In this document: positions 7,486 to 16,281 of the stretch, piece after piece | Position numbering within the stretch: the first letter of the stretch is position 1 | Layout: the number at the start of each line of letters is the position of its first letter | NCBI GenBank assembly: GCA_903848655.1 | Contig: CAINGT010000078.1 | Location: forward strand, 1-33,692 | Direction of reading: 5' to 3' | DNA length: 33,692 nucleotides | Source of the DNA: an uncultured Sphingomonadales bacterium | GTDB lineage: Bacteria > Pseudomonadota > Alphaproteobacteria > Sphingomonadales > Sphingomonadaceae | The notes under the pieces: model-generated | Database searches by the model: none | What the model was told of the DNA's origin: nothing | Seen by the model: the letters and a program-made list of their open reading frames with translations, nothing else | Position numbers and translations under genes: made by a program

Positions 7486-8664
7486 ATGAACCCTTCCGAT
7501 GCAGCAATTGCGGCAGATGCCTTTCAGGGCTTGCGCGTGCTCGATCTCGCCACTTTCATCGCCGGACCCTATTGCGCGACATATCTGGCCGAATTCGGCG
7601 CCGATGTCGTCAAAGTGGAACTGACCGGCGCGGGCGATCCGATTCGCAAATTCGGCACGATGACCGAGTGCGGCGATACGCTGGTGTGGCTGAGCGAGGG
7701 CCGCAACAAACGCTCGATCGAGCTCGATCTGCGGGTGGCCGATGATGTTGCCACGATGAAAGCGCTGGTGGCCGAGGCTGATGTGCTGTGCGAAAATTTC
7801 CAGCCGGGCACGCTGGAGCGCTGGGGCCTTGGGCCTGATGTCTTGCAGGCGATCAACCCGCGCCTAATCATCGCCCGCGTTTCGGCTTATGGGCAGACCG
7901 GGCCTTATCGCGACCGACCCGGATTCGGGCGTATCGCCAATGCGTTCAGCGGCATTTCCTATTTGTGTGGCGATCCCGGATTGCCACCGGCATCGCCCGG
8001 CACAGCCACGCTTTCGGATTATATTTCAGGCGTCTATGCAGCACTTGGGGTGCTGACGGCGCTACACGCACGGGCGCGCACCGGGCGCGGGCAAATTGTC
8101 GATGTCGGGCTGTATGAAGGCACGTTTCGCTTGCTCGATGAATTGGCCCCGGCGTTTGCGCGCAGCGGCTTTGTGCGCGAACGCATGGGTGCCGGAACGG
8201 TCAATGCCGTGCCGCATAGCCATTATCCCACCGCCGACGGGCTGTGGGTGGCCATCGCCTGCACCAATGACAAGATTTTCGCGCGGCTGACCGCGATCAT
8301 GGGGCGCATGGATGTAACCGGTGACGGCATTTATGGCACAATTGCCAAACGCGAAGCGCGCCGCGCCGAAGTCGATGCCTTTGTCACCCACTGGACCAGC
8401 GCCATGACCCGCGAAGCGGTGCTGGCGGCGTGCGAACACGGCCAAGTCCCCTGCGGACCGGTCTATTCGATCGAAGAAATCTTTACTGATCCGCAATATG
8501 CCGCGCGCGGCAATCTGGTGGAGCTGACCGATCCGCGCGCGGGCGAACTGACTTTGCCAAATGTGTGCCCGCGCCTGTCCGAAACGCCGGGCAAATTGCG
8601 CTGGGCCGGCCGCGCGCTCGGCGCCGACAATGCGGCGGTGCGCAAGGACTGGCTGGGCGATTGA
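7486..8664 (+). CDS. CaiB/BaiF family III CoA-transferase (1)
   Basis: This 392-aa enzyme moves CoA between carboxylic acids. The N-terminal GLRVLDLATFIAGPYCATYLAEFGADVVKVE, the FQPGTLERWGLGPDVL block and YGQTGPY are family hallmarks. The catalytic aspartate is Asp178 in TATLSDYISGVYA. Full length is present. It starts at ATG 7486 shortly after GGAAC. It is divergent from the AbfD-like gene under a shared operator and converges with the CitE-like gene. It is only distantly similar to the second CoA-transferase at 13197-14387, so the two probably use different acids. Donor and acceptor cannot be told from sequence. Confidence 0.92.
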   Translation: MNPSDAAIAADAFQGLRVLDLATFIAGPYCATYLAEFGADVVKVELTGAGDPIRKFGTMTECGDTLVWLSEGRNKRSIELDLRVADDVATMKALVAEADVLCENFQPGTLERWGLGPDVLQAINPRLIIARVSAYGQTGPYRDRPGFGRIANAFSGISYLCGDPGLPPASPGTATLSDYISGVYAALGVLTALHARARTGRGQIVDVGLYEGTFRLLDELAPAFARSGFVRERMGAGTVNAVPHSHYPTADGLWVAIACTNDKIFARLTAIMGRMDVTGDGIYGTIAKREARRAEVDAFVTHWTSAMTREAVLAACEHGQVPCGPVYSIEEIFTDPQYAARGNLVELTDPRAGELTLPNVCPRLSETPGKLRWAGRALGADNAAVRKDWLGD

Positions 8665-8695
8665 AGAGGGCTGCCCCACGTTCCTGCGTTACGCT

Positions 8696-9583
8696 TTATT
8701 CGCGCTGCGCTTGCGCCAGCACCGCCCGCGCTTTTTCGACAATCGGATAGTCGATGAAATAGCCATCGACCTGGATCGACGCCGATCCGCTGTCCTCTGC
8801 CGCATCGAACGCGGCGATGATCTTGGCGGCGCGGCTGACTTCTTTTTCCGAAGGGATAAAGGCGCGGTTGGTCGGTTCGACTTGCTGCGGATGGATCAGC
8901 AGCTTGCCCTGAAAGCCGAATTTTACGCCCGTTGCAACCGAATGGGTAAAGCTGGCGGTGTCGGCCAAGTCGATATGCACCGTGTCGATTGGCGGCTCCA
9001 GCCCGCCGACGCGCGATGCCAACACCAGCGCTCCGCGCGCATGGGCCAGTTCAGGCTCATCCGCGCTCCATTTCATGCCCATGTCGCGCGTAAAATCGCC
9101 CGCGCCGAATGACAGGCGGCGCATCCGGGTGCCACTGGCGATGATCGCGTCGAGCGCGTGAATACCCTTGCCCGTTTCGATAATCGGCATCAGATCGATC
9201 CCGCCCACCGGCAAGCCGCGCTCGCGCTCGAACTCTGCCATCAGCCAATCGATCAGGAACAGCTCTTCAGTCCGTTCGACTTTGGGCAGCACGATCCCGT
9301 CGAGCCATGGCCCGATCACCGCATCGAGATCGCGCAAACACCAGATCGTGTCGGTGGCATTGATCCGGACATAACCGAGCGATGCGCGCGGGGCTTGCAG
9401 CGCGGCCACGACGGTTGCCCGGCTGGCGACTTTGTCGGCCACCGCGCATGCATCTTCCAGATCGAGGATGACCGCATCGGCCCCCGCGCCAAAGACTTTT
9501 TCGACTTTGCGCGGATGATTGGCCGGGGCGAACAAAAAGCTGCGGATGGTGCGCGGCGATTTCGTGGCGCGGGGGTCAGACAT
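8696..9583 (-). CDS. CitE-like HpcH/HpaI lyase (acyl-CoA C-C lyase)
   Basis: This 295-aa TIM-barrel enzyme belongs to the citrate-lyase-beta / malyl-CoA lyase group. Visible residues are DLED (41-44), Arg73 in RINATD, LPKVE with Lys101, Glu136 in PIIETGKGI and Asp163 in FGAGDFTRDMG (Glu136 and Asp163 as Mg2+ ligands), then KLLIHPQQVEPTNRAFIPS. The family cleaves or hydrolyses 3-hydroxyacyl-CoA esters such as malyl-CoA or citramalyl-CoA. The start is ATG 9583, within an 8-nt overlap with the GntR gene stop, so the two are co-translated. An open frame runs further upstream to 10048, but that segment is inside the regulator gene. Specificity is unknown. Confidence 0.9.
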   Translation of the reverse strand: MSDPRATKSPRTIRSFLFAPANHPRKVEKVFGAGADAVILDLEDACAVADKVASRATVVAALQAPRASLGYVRINATDTIWCLRDLDAVIGPWLDGIVLPKVERTEELFLIDWLMAEFERERGLPVGGIDLMPIIETGKGIHALDAIIASGTRMRRLSFGAGDFTRDMGMKWSADEPELAHARGALVLASRVGGLEPPIDTVHIDLADTASFTHSVATGVKFGFQGKLLIHPQQVEPTNRAFIPSEKEVSRAAKIIAAFDAAEDSGSASIQVDGYFIDYPIVEKARAVLAQAQRE

Positions 9584-10358
9584 TGCGGGCCTCGCTTTCT
9601 TTGGTGCGGGTAAGGTCGATCGAATAGGAAAACCGCCCGGCGGGGTGCTCGCTGACCGAAACTTCGAACGCGCGGCCATCGCTGTCGCGGTAGCGCCGCA
9701 CGATGATAAACGCGGCGCTGCCGGCTTCGACATCGAGCGCCGCAGCCTTTTCCTGCGACAACGCGCCCGCAAACAGTTCGGCGGTAATGTCAGTGGCAAA
9801 GACCCCGTAATGGCTTTCAACCAGGCGGAATGTCGGCGTGCCCGATTGACCGATTTGCGCGGCAATTCCGGCATATTTTTCAGGAACGTAAATATCGCTC
9901 CAGCACACGGGCGGACGCCCGGCTTCGGTGCGGATGCTTTCGATGCGCGCCCAGCGCGTGCCGACCGGGCATTGCAGCAGGCTCGCCAGCGCAATATCGG
10001 CTTCGATGATCGTGGTGCGCCGGACCGCAAGCCGGGTTTGCGGCGCATATTGCAACAGTTGATCCATCGAGCGCAGTTTCTGCACCATCACTTGCGCCGG
10101 ACGGTCGCTCAGCACCACCGTCCCGCGCCGCCGCTGACGGCTAATCATGCCCTTTTCTTCAAGCCGGCTCATCGCCTCGCGGATGGTAAAGCGGCTAACC
10201 TTGAACCGCGTGGCGAGCGCCTGTTCGGGTTCAAGCTGTTCGCCCACCGGCCAATGGCCCTCGGTGATCTCGCGCTGCAAGTGCTCGGCGATTTCGACAT
10301 AGCGGGGGATATGCTCGATGACGTTCGGGTGACCATCGGCATTTGCGGCAAGCGCCAT
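9576..10358 (-). CDS. GntR-family regulator, HutC/UTRA subfamily
   Basis: This 260-aa transcription factor has an N-terminal winged helix at about residues 18-85 (PRYVEIAEHLQREI...EQALATRFKVSRFTIREAMSRLEEKGMISRQRRRGTVV). A UTRA ligand-binding domain spans about 100-245 (WARIESIRTEAGRPPVCWSDIYVPEKYAGI...FEVSVSEHPAGRFSYSIDL). Family members are usually repressors released by a pathway metabolite. It heads an operon with the CitE-like lyase (8-nt overlap). A palindrome at 10364-10379 sits directly upstream of the ATG, consistent with autoregulation. Because the motif recurs at four intergenic places in the cluster, this is the most likely regulator of that regulon (inference). Confidence 0.93.
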   Translation of the reverse strand: MALAANADGHPNVIEHIPRYVEIAEHLQREITEGHWPVGEQLEPEQALATRFKVSRFTIREAMSRLEEKGMISRQRRRGTVVLSDRPAQVMVQKLRSMDQLLQYAPQTRLAVRRTTIIEADIALASLLQCPVGTRWARIESIRTEAGRPPVCWSDIYVPEKYAGIAAQIGQSGTPTFRLVESHYGVFATDITAELFAGALSQEKAAALDVEAGSAAFIIVRRYRDSDGRAFEVSVSEHPAGRFSYSIDLTRTKESEARNV

Positions 10359-10363
10359 AATAG

Positions 10364-10379
10364 ATTGGTCCAGACCATT
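10364..10379. promoter_or_regulatory. Operator site C, autoregulatory position
   Basis: ATTGGTCCAGACCATT lies between the regulator ATG (10358) and the divergent racemase-like gene. Its inner TGGTC-CA-GACCA is a perfect inverted repeat. It touches a possible plus-strand -35 (TTGACT, 10378-10383). Confidence 0.65.
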
Positions 10380-10458
10380 GACTGAACGCCAACCTTAGTT
10401 GAAACTTGCGCCCATTGCCAAATGTTTGATCCGCTGTTGCCACAAAATGGAGATCGTC

Positions 10459-11235
10459 ATGACCGACAAGAAAGTGCTCGTCATCGTGCCCTTCCCGCTT
10501 GACGATCAGGGCGTTGCCAATCGCAAGGACCAATTGCAGGCGGTCGATCTGGGGCCGGGGATCACCTTCGACTTCCGCCCGGTCAAGGCGGCTCCCGCGC
10601 TCTATGACAGCCACCACGATTATGTGCTGGCCGACATTTCGATTTTCGAGGCGGGTCTGTCGGCACAAGATGATGGCTATGATGCGGTGTGCATCGACAC
10701 CATGAGCGATTCGGGCATGAACGCGCTGCGCTCGGTGCTGGACATCCCGGTCATTTCGCCGGGGCGCGCCTCGTTCCTGACTGCGCTGATGTTCGCCAAC
10801 AATTTTTCGGTGCTGACGCAGTGGGACCCGTGGAAGGGTCTTTATAGCAAAACGCTGCGCGAATATGGCCTTGAACACAAATGTGTGTCGATCCGATCCC
10901 CCAATATCCCGCCCGATGTTTCCAACTTGCTGGGCGGCAAAGAGGAAGACGTGTTCCCCCTGCTGCTGGCAACCGCCGAACAGTGCATTGCCGACGGGGC
11001 AGAGGCGCTGTGCCTTGGGTCAACCACCATGCACCAAAGCCATGCCTGGCTGGCCGAACGACTGCCGGTGCCGATCATCAATCCCGGCCCGCTGACATAC
11101 AAATTGGCCGAGACCGCGCTTGCGCTCAGCCTCAGGCACAGCCGGGCAAGCTATCCCAAGCCGCATGTCTATATGCCCGACATGATCCGCGGGATGCTCG
11201 ATGGCGGCGCGCGCGTGCAGCAGGCCAAAGGCTAA
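10459..11235 (+). CDS. Asp/Glu/hydantoin racemase-fold protein (1), catalytic cysteines absent
   Basis: This 258-aa protein has the overall pattern of the Asp/Glu/hydantoin racemase superfamily. Racemases and maleate isomerases use two cysteines, one in a (G/A)C-x-x-DPG loop and one in an LGC loop. Here the first loop reads IDTMSDSG (Thr81 at the usual Cys position) and the second LGSTTMHQS (Ser188). The paralogue at 20046-20798 has the same changes. Two-base racemisation is therefore unlikely; decarboxylase, isomerase or hydrolase activity is open. ATG 10459 has GGAG 6 nt upstream and is preferred over ATG 10447. It is divergent from the GntR gene and followed by a repeat and an MFS gene. 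Confidence 0.82.
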   Translation: MTDKKVLVIVPFPLDDQGVANRKDQLQAVDLGPGITFDFRPVKAAPALYDSHHDYVLADISIFEAGLSAQDDGYDAVCIDTMSDSGMNALRSVLDIPVISPGRASFLTALMFANNFSVLTQWDPWKGLYSKTLREYGLEHKCVSIRSPNIPPDVSNLLGGKEEDVFPLLLATAEQCIADGAEALCLGSTTMHQSHAWLAERLPVPIINPGPLTYKLAETALALSLRHSRASYPKPHVYMPDMIRGMLDGGARVQQAKG

Positions 11236-11357
11236 AGCGTGATGCGATTCACTCTCATCTTATTCCACGCTAGAGCATGATGCGAAAAAGTGGGAACCGG
11301 TTTTTACCTTCGGTGGACTGCGGCTCGCAAAAAATCATGCGAAAACAAAGACTCCTA
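11236..11357 (+). repeat. Dispersed intergenic repeat, copy 2, with flanking hairpin
   Basis: AGCGTG (11236-11241) and CACGCT (11266-11271) bracket a GATGCGATT core. The unit at 11271-11357 is the direct counterpart of the minus-strand repeat at 49-115. It carries a 20-bp insertion (11306-11325, ACCTTCGGTGGACTGCGGCT). It fills almost the whole 126-bp gap before the MFS gene and ends 4 nt before its ATG. Confidence 0.85.
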
Positions 11358-11361
11358 GCGC

Positions 11362-12576
11362 ATGATCGAGACCGCATCCGAGCAGCGTGCACAAGGCGGT
11401 CTGTCCACGCTGTTTGCCACGTCGCTGATCCAGACGATGGCCTCGTTCACGGTCAGCGCGCCGCTGACCGTGTCAATCGCAATCATTGGTGATGCCCATT
11501 TGCCCGAAACGTGGATCGGGTATTACACCAGCTTGCTCTATCTGTCCGCGATGGCCGGATCGCTGCTGACCCCGCGGCTGATCGGCAGCTTTGATGGGGG
11601 CCGGATCCAGCTTGGCGGATTGGCGGCGACCTTGATCGGGTTTGCGCTGTTTGCCCGGATCGCCGCCAGCGGGACCGGCCTTGCATTGGCGCTGGGGGGC
11701 ATTGTCCTGATGGGTCTGGCCTATGGCGTGATCGTGCCGGCCAGCGCATTGCTGCTTGCCGATCGCTTCGCGCCCCGGTGGCAGCCGCTGGTGGTTTCGA
11801 TCCGCCAGACCGGCGTGCCGGTCGGAACCGCGCTGGTGGCGCTGATCGCGCCGCTGGTTGTGCTGCACTGGGGTTGGCGCAACATGGCGCTGGTGATTGC
11901 ACTGGCGGGCGGGATCGGCTTTGCGCTGTGCATCCCGGCGCTGATCGCCATTCCGCGCAGGCCGCGCGGATTAGCGCGCCCGGCAAACCTGCTCTTCGCT
12001 TTGCGCGAAACATTTCGTCATCCCGCCACTTTGCGGCTGGCGCTGGTGTCAGGCGCTTACGGCATCAATCAGGCGGCGCTCACGACATATCTGGTCCCCA
12101 GCCTGGTCTGGCTGCACCACTTGTCGATCGGCCGGGCCGCCGGGTTCCTTGCCATTGCGACCGTTGCCGGTGCCGCAGCCCGCATCGGTTTTGGCGGCAC
12201 CACCGCGCGTTTTGGCAGGCCTTATACGCATCTCAGACTGATCGGGCTGATCTCTGGACTGGCTTGGGCGCTGGTACTGTGGCCTGCCCCCACGGCGCTG
12301 CGGCTGACGTGCGGCGCGGCCATGCTCGGGGCCACCGCGATGGGCTGGAACGGCATTCTGCTTGCCCAACTGGCGCACGAAGCGCCGCGCGGCAAGACGG
12401 CGGACGCGGTCGGCGCGGGAACCGCGCTGGCCTATGGCGGCGTGCTGACCGCGCCGTTCCTCTATGCGGCGGTGCTCGCGCTGGCGCACAGCAAGACCGC
12501 CGCAATCGCCGCGCTGATCGTGCTATCGACCACGGCGGGATTGGTACTGCTGGGCCGCGGTTCAGCCCGTGCGTGA
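11362..12576 (+). CDS. MFS transporter
   Basis: This 404-aa protein has about 12 hydrophobic segments and no signal peptide. They include IGYYTSLLYLSAMAGSLLTPRL, LALALGGIVLMGLAYGVIVPASALLLAD and AALIVLSTTAGLVLLG. The loop RFAPRWQPLVVSIRQTGVPVGTALVALIAP resembles the conserved motif region of CynX/NimT/YbfB-like members. It probably moves the substrate or an intermediate across the inner membrane. The start at ATG 11362 directly follows a repeat that leaves no recognisable Shine-Dalgarno, so the true start could be downstream. The last 15 nt overlap the convergent isochorismatase gene. Confidence 0.87.
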   Translation: MIETASEQRAQGGLSTLFATSLIQTMASFTVSAPLTVSIAIIGDAHLPETWIGYYTSLLYLSAMAGSLLTPRLIGSFDGGRIQLGGLAATLIGFALFARIAASGTGLALALGGIVLMGLAYGVIVPASALLLADRFAPRWQPLVVSIRQTGVPVGTALVALIAPLVVLHWGWRNMALVIALAGGIGFALCIPALIAIPRRPRGLARPANLLFALRETFRHPATLRLALVSGAYGINQAALTTYLVPSLVWLHHLSIGRAAGFLAIATVAGAAARIGFGGTTARFGRPYTHLRLIGLISGLAWALVLWPAPTALRLTCGAAMLGATAMGWNGILLAQLAHEAPRGKTADAVGAGTALAYGGVLTAPFLYAAVLALAHSKTAAIAALIVLSTTAGLVLLGRGSARA

Positions 12577-13194
12577 GGTCAGGTGCGCGATGGCCTGCGC
12601 TTCGCCGATCACTTCGGCATATTTGGCCTGAAGATCGAACAGATTGGCCTCGTGCGGAGCAGGATGCCGATCAGCGCAGGCATCGCGCACCACAAACGGC
12701 GCAAAGCCCGCTTGCAGCGCATCAAGCGCCGTCGCGCGCACACAGCCCGATGTCGAAAATCCGGTCACGAGCACCGTATCGACGCGCAGCGCCGTCAGCG
12801 TCGAAGCGAGCGAGGTGCCGAAAAACGCCGAAGCATATTGCTTGGTCACCACGATTTCCCCGTCGCAGGGGGCCAGATCGGGATGGAATGCGCCCAGCGG
12901 CGATCCGGGGGTAAACACTTTCAGCGCGGGCACTTTGCGAAAGAACAGCCCGCCATCGCGCCCGCCCGCCTGAAACATCACATTGGTAAAAATCACCGGA
13001 ATCGCCGCCGCGCGGGCCGCGTGCAACAGCCGCACATTGCTCGCCAGCGCATCTTCGCAGGCGGCATACAAGGGTGATGCCGGATCGAGGTAGGCCATCA
13101 CCACATCGACAATGACCAGCGCAGGACTGGTGCCGAAGCGCAAAGACCCGTCGAACGCGCCGACATAGTTGGCGGTAATCTCGTCGAACGCCAT
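12562..13194 (-). CDS. Isochorismatase-fold cysteine hydrolase (1), amidohydrolase-like
   Basis: This 210-aa protein has the family catalytic triad Asp30 (VIVDVV), Lys118 (VTKQYASAFFGTSL) and Cys151 (STSGCVRATALDALQAGF). The TSGCVRAT signature is typical of N-carbamoylsarcosine amidase and maleamate amidohydrolase (NicF), so hydrolysis of a small amide or carbamoyl compound with release of ammonia is the best guess. It is the last gene of a minus-strand operon, starting 2 nt after the CoA-transferase stop. Its position behind HyuA and HyuB fits stepwise opening of a cyclic imide or hydantoin-like compound (inference). Confidence 0.88.
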   Translation of the reverse strand: MAFDEITANYVGAFDGSLRFGTSPALVIVDVVMAYLDPASPLYAACEDALASNVRLLHAARAAAIPVIFTNVMFQAGGRDGGLFFRKVPALKVFTPGSPLGAFHPDLAPCDGEIVVTKQYASAFFGTSLASTLTALRVDTVLVTGFSTSGCVRATALDALQAGFAPFVVRDACADRHPAPHEANLFDLQAKYAEVIGEAQAIAHLTSRTG

Positions 13195-13196
13195 TG

Positions 13197-14387
13197 TCAG
13201 ATCACACCGCGCGCGCGCAGCGCATCGAGGTCGGCGGCGGTCAGCCCGAGCAGTTCGCCATAGATGTCGGAATTGTGCTGCCCCACCACCGACGGCGCGG
13301 GCGAACGGATGCTGCTGGGCGTTTCCGACAGGCGCGGCACCACGTTCTGCATCCGCAACGGGCCAAAGCGCTCGGTCTCGACCGTGACAATCGCTTCACG
13401 CGCGGCAAAGTGCGGGTCTTCGAACATTTCGGGCGCGCGATAGACCCGGCCCGCCGGGATCGAATGCGCAATCATCAGCGCATCGACTTCGGCCACGGTC
13501 AACGTGCGGGTCCAGTCGTTGATCAGCGCGTCGAGTTCGATCTGATTTTTGCCGCGCGCGATATGCGTGGCATAACGCGCGTCGTCGGCCAGTTCCGGGC
13601 GGCCCATGGCGGTGCACAGCCGTTTGAAAATCATGTCGTTGTTGGCACCGATCATGAATTCCTGATCGCTGCACTGATAGACATTCGAAGGCGCGATGCC
13701 GGGCAAAAACGACCCCGACCGTTCGCGGATGATCCCCATATGATCGTATTCCGGGATCACGCTTTCCATCACTTGCAGCACGCTTTCATAGAGCGCCGCA
13801 TCGATCACTTGCCCGCGCCCGGTCGCTTGGCGCGCATGCAGCGCGGCCAACACACCCATGCAGCCATACGTCGCGGTCAGCGAATCGCCGATCGAAATCC
13901 CCATCCGGCTGGGCGGGCGATCCGGTTCGCCCACGATATAGCGCCAGCCGCCCATCGCTTCGCCGATCCCGCCAAACCCGGCGCGATCCGAATAAGGGCC
14001 GGTCTGGCCATAGCCCGACATCCGCGCGATAATCAGCCGCGGATTGATGGCGTGCAAGACATCGGGGCCAAGCCCCCATTTTTCCAGCGTACCCGGCTTG
14101 AAATTCTCGATCAGAATATCCGCCGTGGCAATCAGCCGCCGCACCAGGTCCTGCCCTTCGGGTACGCGCAAATTGGCCGAAACCGACCGCTTGTTGCGCG
14201 CGATGACCTCCCAGTTGACTTTGTCGTGGCCCTGCCCCCACACGCGCATCGGATCACCCGCGCCCGGCGGCTCGACTTTGATGACTTCGGCACCCATGTC
14301 GCCCAGCAACTGGCCGCAAAACGGGCCTGCGAGCAATTGCCCCAGTTCGATAACCCGCAGCCCGTTCAAAGCACCCTGATTTTCCAT
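13197..14387 (-). CDS. CaiB/BaiF family III CoA-transferase (2)
   Basis: This 396-aa formyl-CoA-transferase-like protein opens LNGLRVIELGQLLAGPFCGQLLGDMGAEVIKVEPPGAGDPMR. Further hallmarks are ENFKPGTLEKWGLGPDVL, YGQTGPYSDRAGFG, and Asp168 in GISIGDSLTATYG as the catalytic aspartate. It begins 3 nt after the hyuB stop and ends 2 nt before the isochorismatase start, so it is part of one operon. It should activate a pathway acid as a CoA ester for the HMG-CoA-lyase-like enzyme encoded in the same operon (inference). Confidence 0.92.
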   Translation of the reverse strand: MENQGALNGLRVIELGQLLAGPFCGQLLGDMGAEVIKVEPPGAGDPMRVWGQGHDKVNWEVIARNKRSVSANLRVPEGQDLVRRLIATADILIENFKPGTLEKWGLGPDVLHAINPRLIIARMSGYGQTGPYSDRAGFGGIGEAMGGWRYIVGEPDRPPSRMGISIGDSLTATYGCMGVLAALHARQATGRGQVIDAALYESVLQVMESVIPEYDHMGIIRERSGSFLPGIAPSNVYQCSDQEFMIGANNDMIFKRLCTAMGRPELADDARYATHIARGKNQIELDALINDWTRTLTVAEVDALMIAHSIPAGRVYRAPEMFEDPHFAAREAIVTVETERFGPLRMQNVVPRLSETPSSIRSPAPSVVGQHNSDIYGELLGLTAADLDALRARGVI

Positions 14388-14390
14388 CGG

Positions 14391-16268
14391 TTATTCAGCC
14401 GCTGCGCGTGCAGCCCACACCGGCTGCACCGGCGCGGGAAGGCCGGTTTCCGCCTGGCAGTTCGCGCGCAAGGTTTCGATATCCGGCCCGAAATCGAACA
14501 GCGCCAGCGCTGCCGGCCGGGCTGCGCGCAAGTGTGCGCGCAAGGCCTCGGTCGCGTCCGTGTCGATCTCGCCCGCGTCGTTGGCCACCACGCCATAGGC
14601 GCGCGCGCCCGCCGGGGTGACCAGACCCTGGGTGATTTCCTTGCCCACCAGCGCGGCTGGACGCTCCAGCGGATCGCCCCAACCGCCGCCGCCCCACGTG
14701 ATAAAGTGGAGCTGGTCCCCGGCTTCGACCGGATAAGCATCGGTCTTGTTGCCGATCACGATCTGCGTGCCATCGGCTTTTTCGATGATCTTGCGCGAAC
14801 GCTTGGCAGGTTCACCGCCATTGACCCCCCATGGCGGCACAAACCAGCGGTCATCGTGCGCCGACACATGTCCGGCGGCGAGGAAGCGATACGTCATGTG
14901 AATGCCGTTGCCGCCACGGTGCAGCCCTGCCCCGCCACTGTCGGGCGCGGTGTCATAGCGCTCGATCATCAGCGGGAAATAGCGTTCGAGAAACTCGTTG
15001 GGAACATTGGTGAAACCGGGCCAGAGCGAATGTCCGTCGGGACCATCGCCCAGCGGGCGACCGGGAATCCCGCCAAAGCCGATCTGGAACAGTTGGAACC
15101 ATTCATTGTTCGCGTCATAGCCCGAATAGAACAAGTGCGGCGATGACGAGAACCCGGCGGCATTGAGAAATTCCGGGGTTTTCTGGCCGAGCAAACCGCC
15201 CAGAACGTCGAAAATCCGCCCCAGCGCATGAGTCCGTCCCGACAGCGCCGCCGGAAATGTCGGCTTAAGCAGCGAGCCTTGGGGAATGCGCACATCGATC
15301 AGATCATAAAACCCGTCGTTGAACAGGATCTGCGGATCGAACACCATAATCATGTAAATGCCGAAGAACATGCGGAACATGTTTTCATTGAGCAGGAAAT
15401 TGATCGCATATTCGCTTTGCGGATCGGTACCGTCAAAATCGAGCACCACGCGTTCGCCCTCGCGCCACATCGTGCATTTGATCTTGAACGGCCCTGCGCC
15501 CATGCCATCGTCGCAGATATAGTCTTCAAAGCTGACCGGCGCTTCGCCGATTGCCCCTGCGATCAACTGCTTCATCGCGCGATGGTTGCGCGCCAGCAAT
15601 TCGTCGGTGGCCGAAACATAGACTTCATCGCCGAACCGGTCGGCCATTTCGATCACCCGGCGTGCGGCCACCCGGCACGCGGCGATCAGCGCGTTCAAAT
15701 CGGCCTGGCACCAGTCGGGCTTGCGCGTCTGATGCATAATCAGTTTGACCACATCGGCGTTGAACACGCCTTTGCTCCACAGCTTGACCGGGGGAATGCG
15801 CACGCCTTCTTCAAAGATCGACCGCGAATCGATCGGCATCGATCCAACCACTTTGCCGCCGATATCGGCCTGATGGCCAAACATCGCGGTATAGCCGATC
15901 AGCCGACCGGTCTTGAACACCGGCAGCAGCACCAGCCAGTCGTTCGAATGGCTGACCGCGCCAGCGCAACTGTAAGGGTCGGACAGCAGGATCATGTCGC
16001 CGTCTTCGATCGTGCCGTCATAGCTATCGAGAAAACCACCGATAAAGCTGCCGAACTGGCCGACGATCATCCGCCCGGCGTGATCGGCGATCAGCGGAAA
16101 GGCATCGCCTTGTTCCCGGATGCCGGGCGACATCGCGGTGCGGCTGAGCGTCGCATCCATTTCGTTGCGCGCATTGCGCAAGGCGTTTTCGATAATGTCG
16201 AGCGTAACCGGGTCAATCGGGCGCTTGGCAAACGGGGTCGAGTTCGTTTCGATGATCTGAGCGCGCAT
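14391..16268 (-). CDS. hyuB: Hydantoinase/oxoprolinase subunit B
   Basis: This 625-aa protein of the HyuB family (N-methylhydantoinase B, 5-oxoprolinase C-terminal half, acetone/acetophenone carboxylase subunit) carries typical stretches: DPVTLDIIENALRNARNEMDATLSRTAMSPGIREQGDAFPLI, LLSDPYSCAGAVSHSNDWLVLLPVF, DSGGAGLHRGGNGI, and the glycine-rich HFITWGGGGWGDPLERP. With HyuA it should form an ATP-dependent enzyme acting on a cyclic amide or hydantoin ring, or a carboxylase. GAGGGAG lies 8 nt before ATG 16268 and overlaps the hyuA stop, giving translational coupling. Confidence 0.9.
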   Translation of the reverse strand: MRAQIIETNSTPFAKRPIDPVTLDIIENALRNARNEMDATLSRTAMSPGIREQGDAFPLIADHAGRMIVGQFGSFIGGFLDSYDGTIEDGDMILLSDPYSCAGAVSHSNDWLVLLPVFKTGRLIGYTAMFGHQADIGGKVVGSMPIDSRSIFEEGVRIPPVKLWSKGVFNADVVKLIMHQTRKPDWCQADLNALIAACRVAARRVIEMADRFGDEVYVSATDELLARNHRAMKQLIAGAIGEAPVSFEDYICDDGMGAGPFKIKCTMWREGERVVLDFDGTDPQSEYAINFLLNENMFRMFFGIYMIMVFDPQILFNDGFYDLIDVRIPQGSLLKPTFPAALSGRTHALGRIFDVLGGLLGQKTPEFLNAAGFSSSPHLFYSGYDANNEWFQLFQIGFGGIPGRPLGDGPDGHSLWPGFTNVPNEFLERYFPLMIERYDTAPDSGGAGLHRGGNGIHMTYRFLAAGHVSAHDDRWFVPPWGVNGGEPAKRSRKIIEKADGTQIVIGNKTDAYPVEAGDQLHFITWGGGGWGDPLERPAALVGKEITQGLVTPAGARAYGVVANDAGEIDTDATEALRAHLRAARPAALALFDFGPDIETLRANCQAETGLPAPVQPVWAARAAAE

Positions 16269-16281
16269 TGGTACTACTCCC

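Noticed and set aside
13194-15146. A 650-codon plus-strand frame opposite CoA-transferase 2 and hyuB
   Set aside because: It is a shadow of conserved minus-strand genes, with arginine/histidine-rich low-complexity sequence and no family resemblance.
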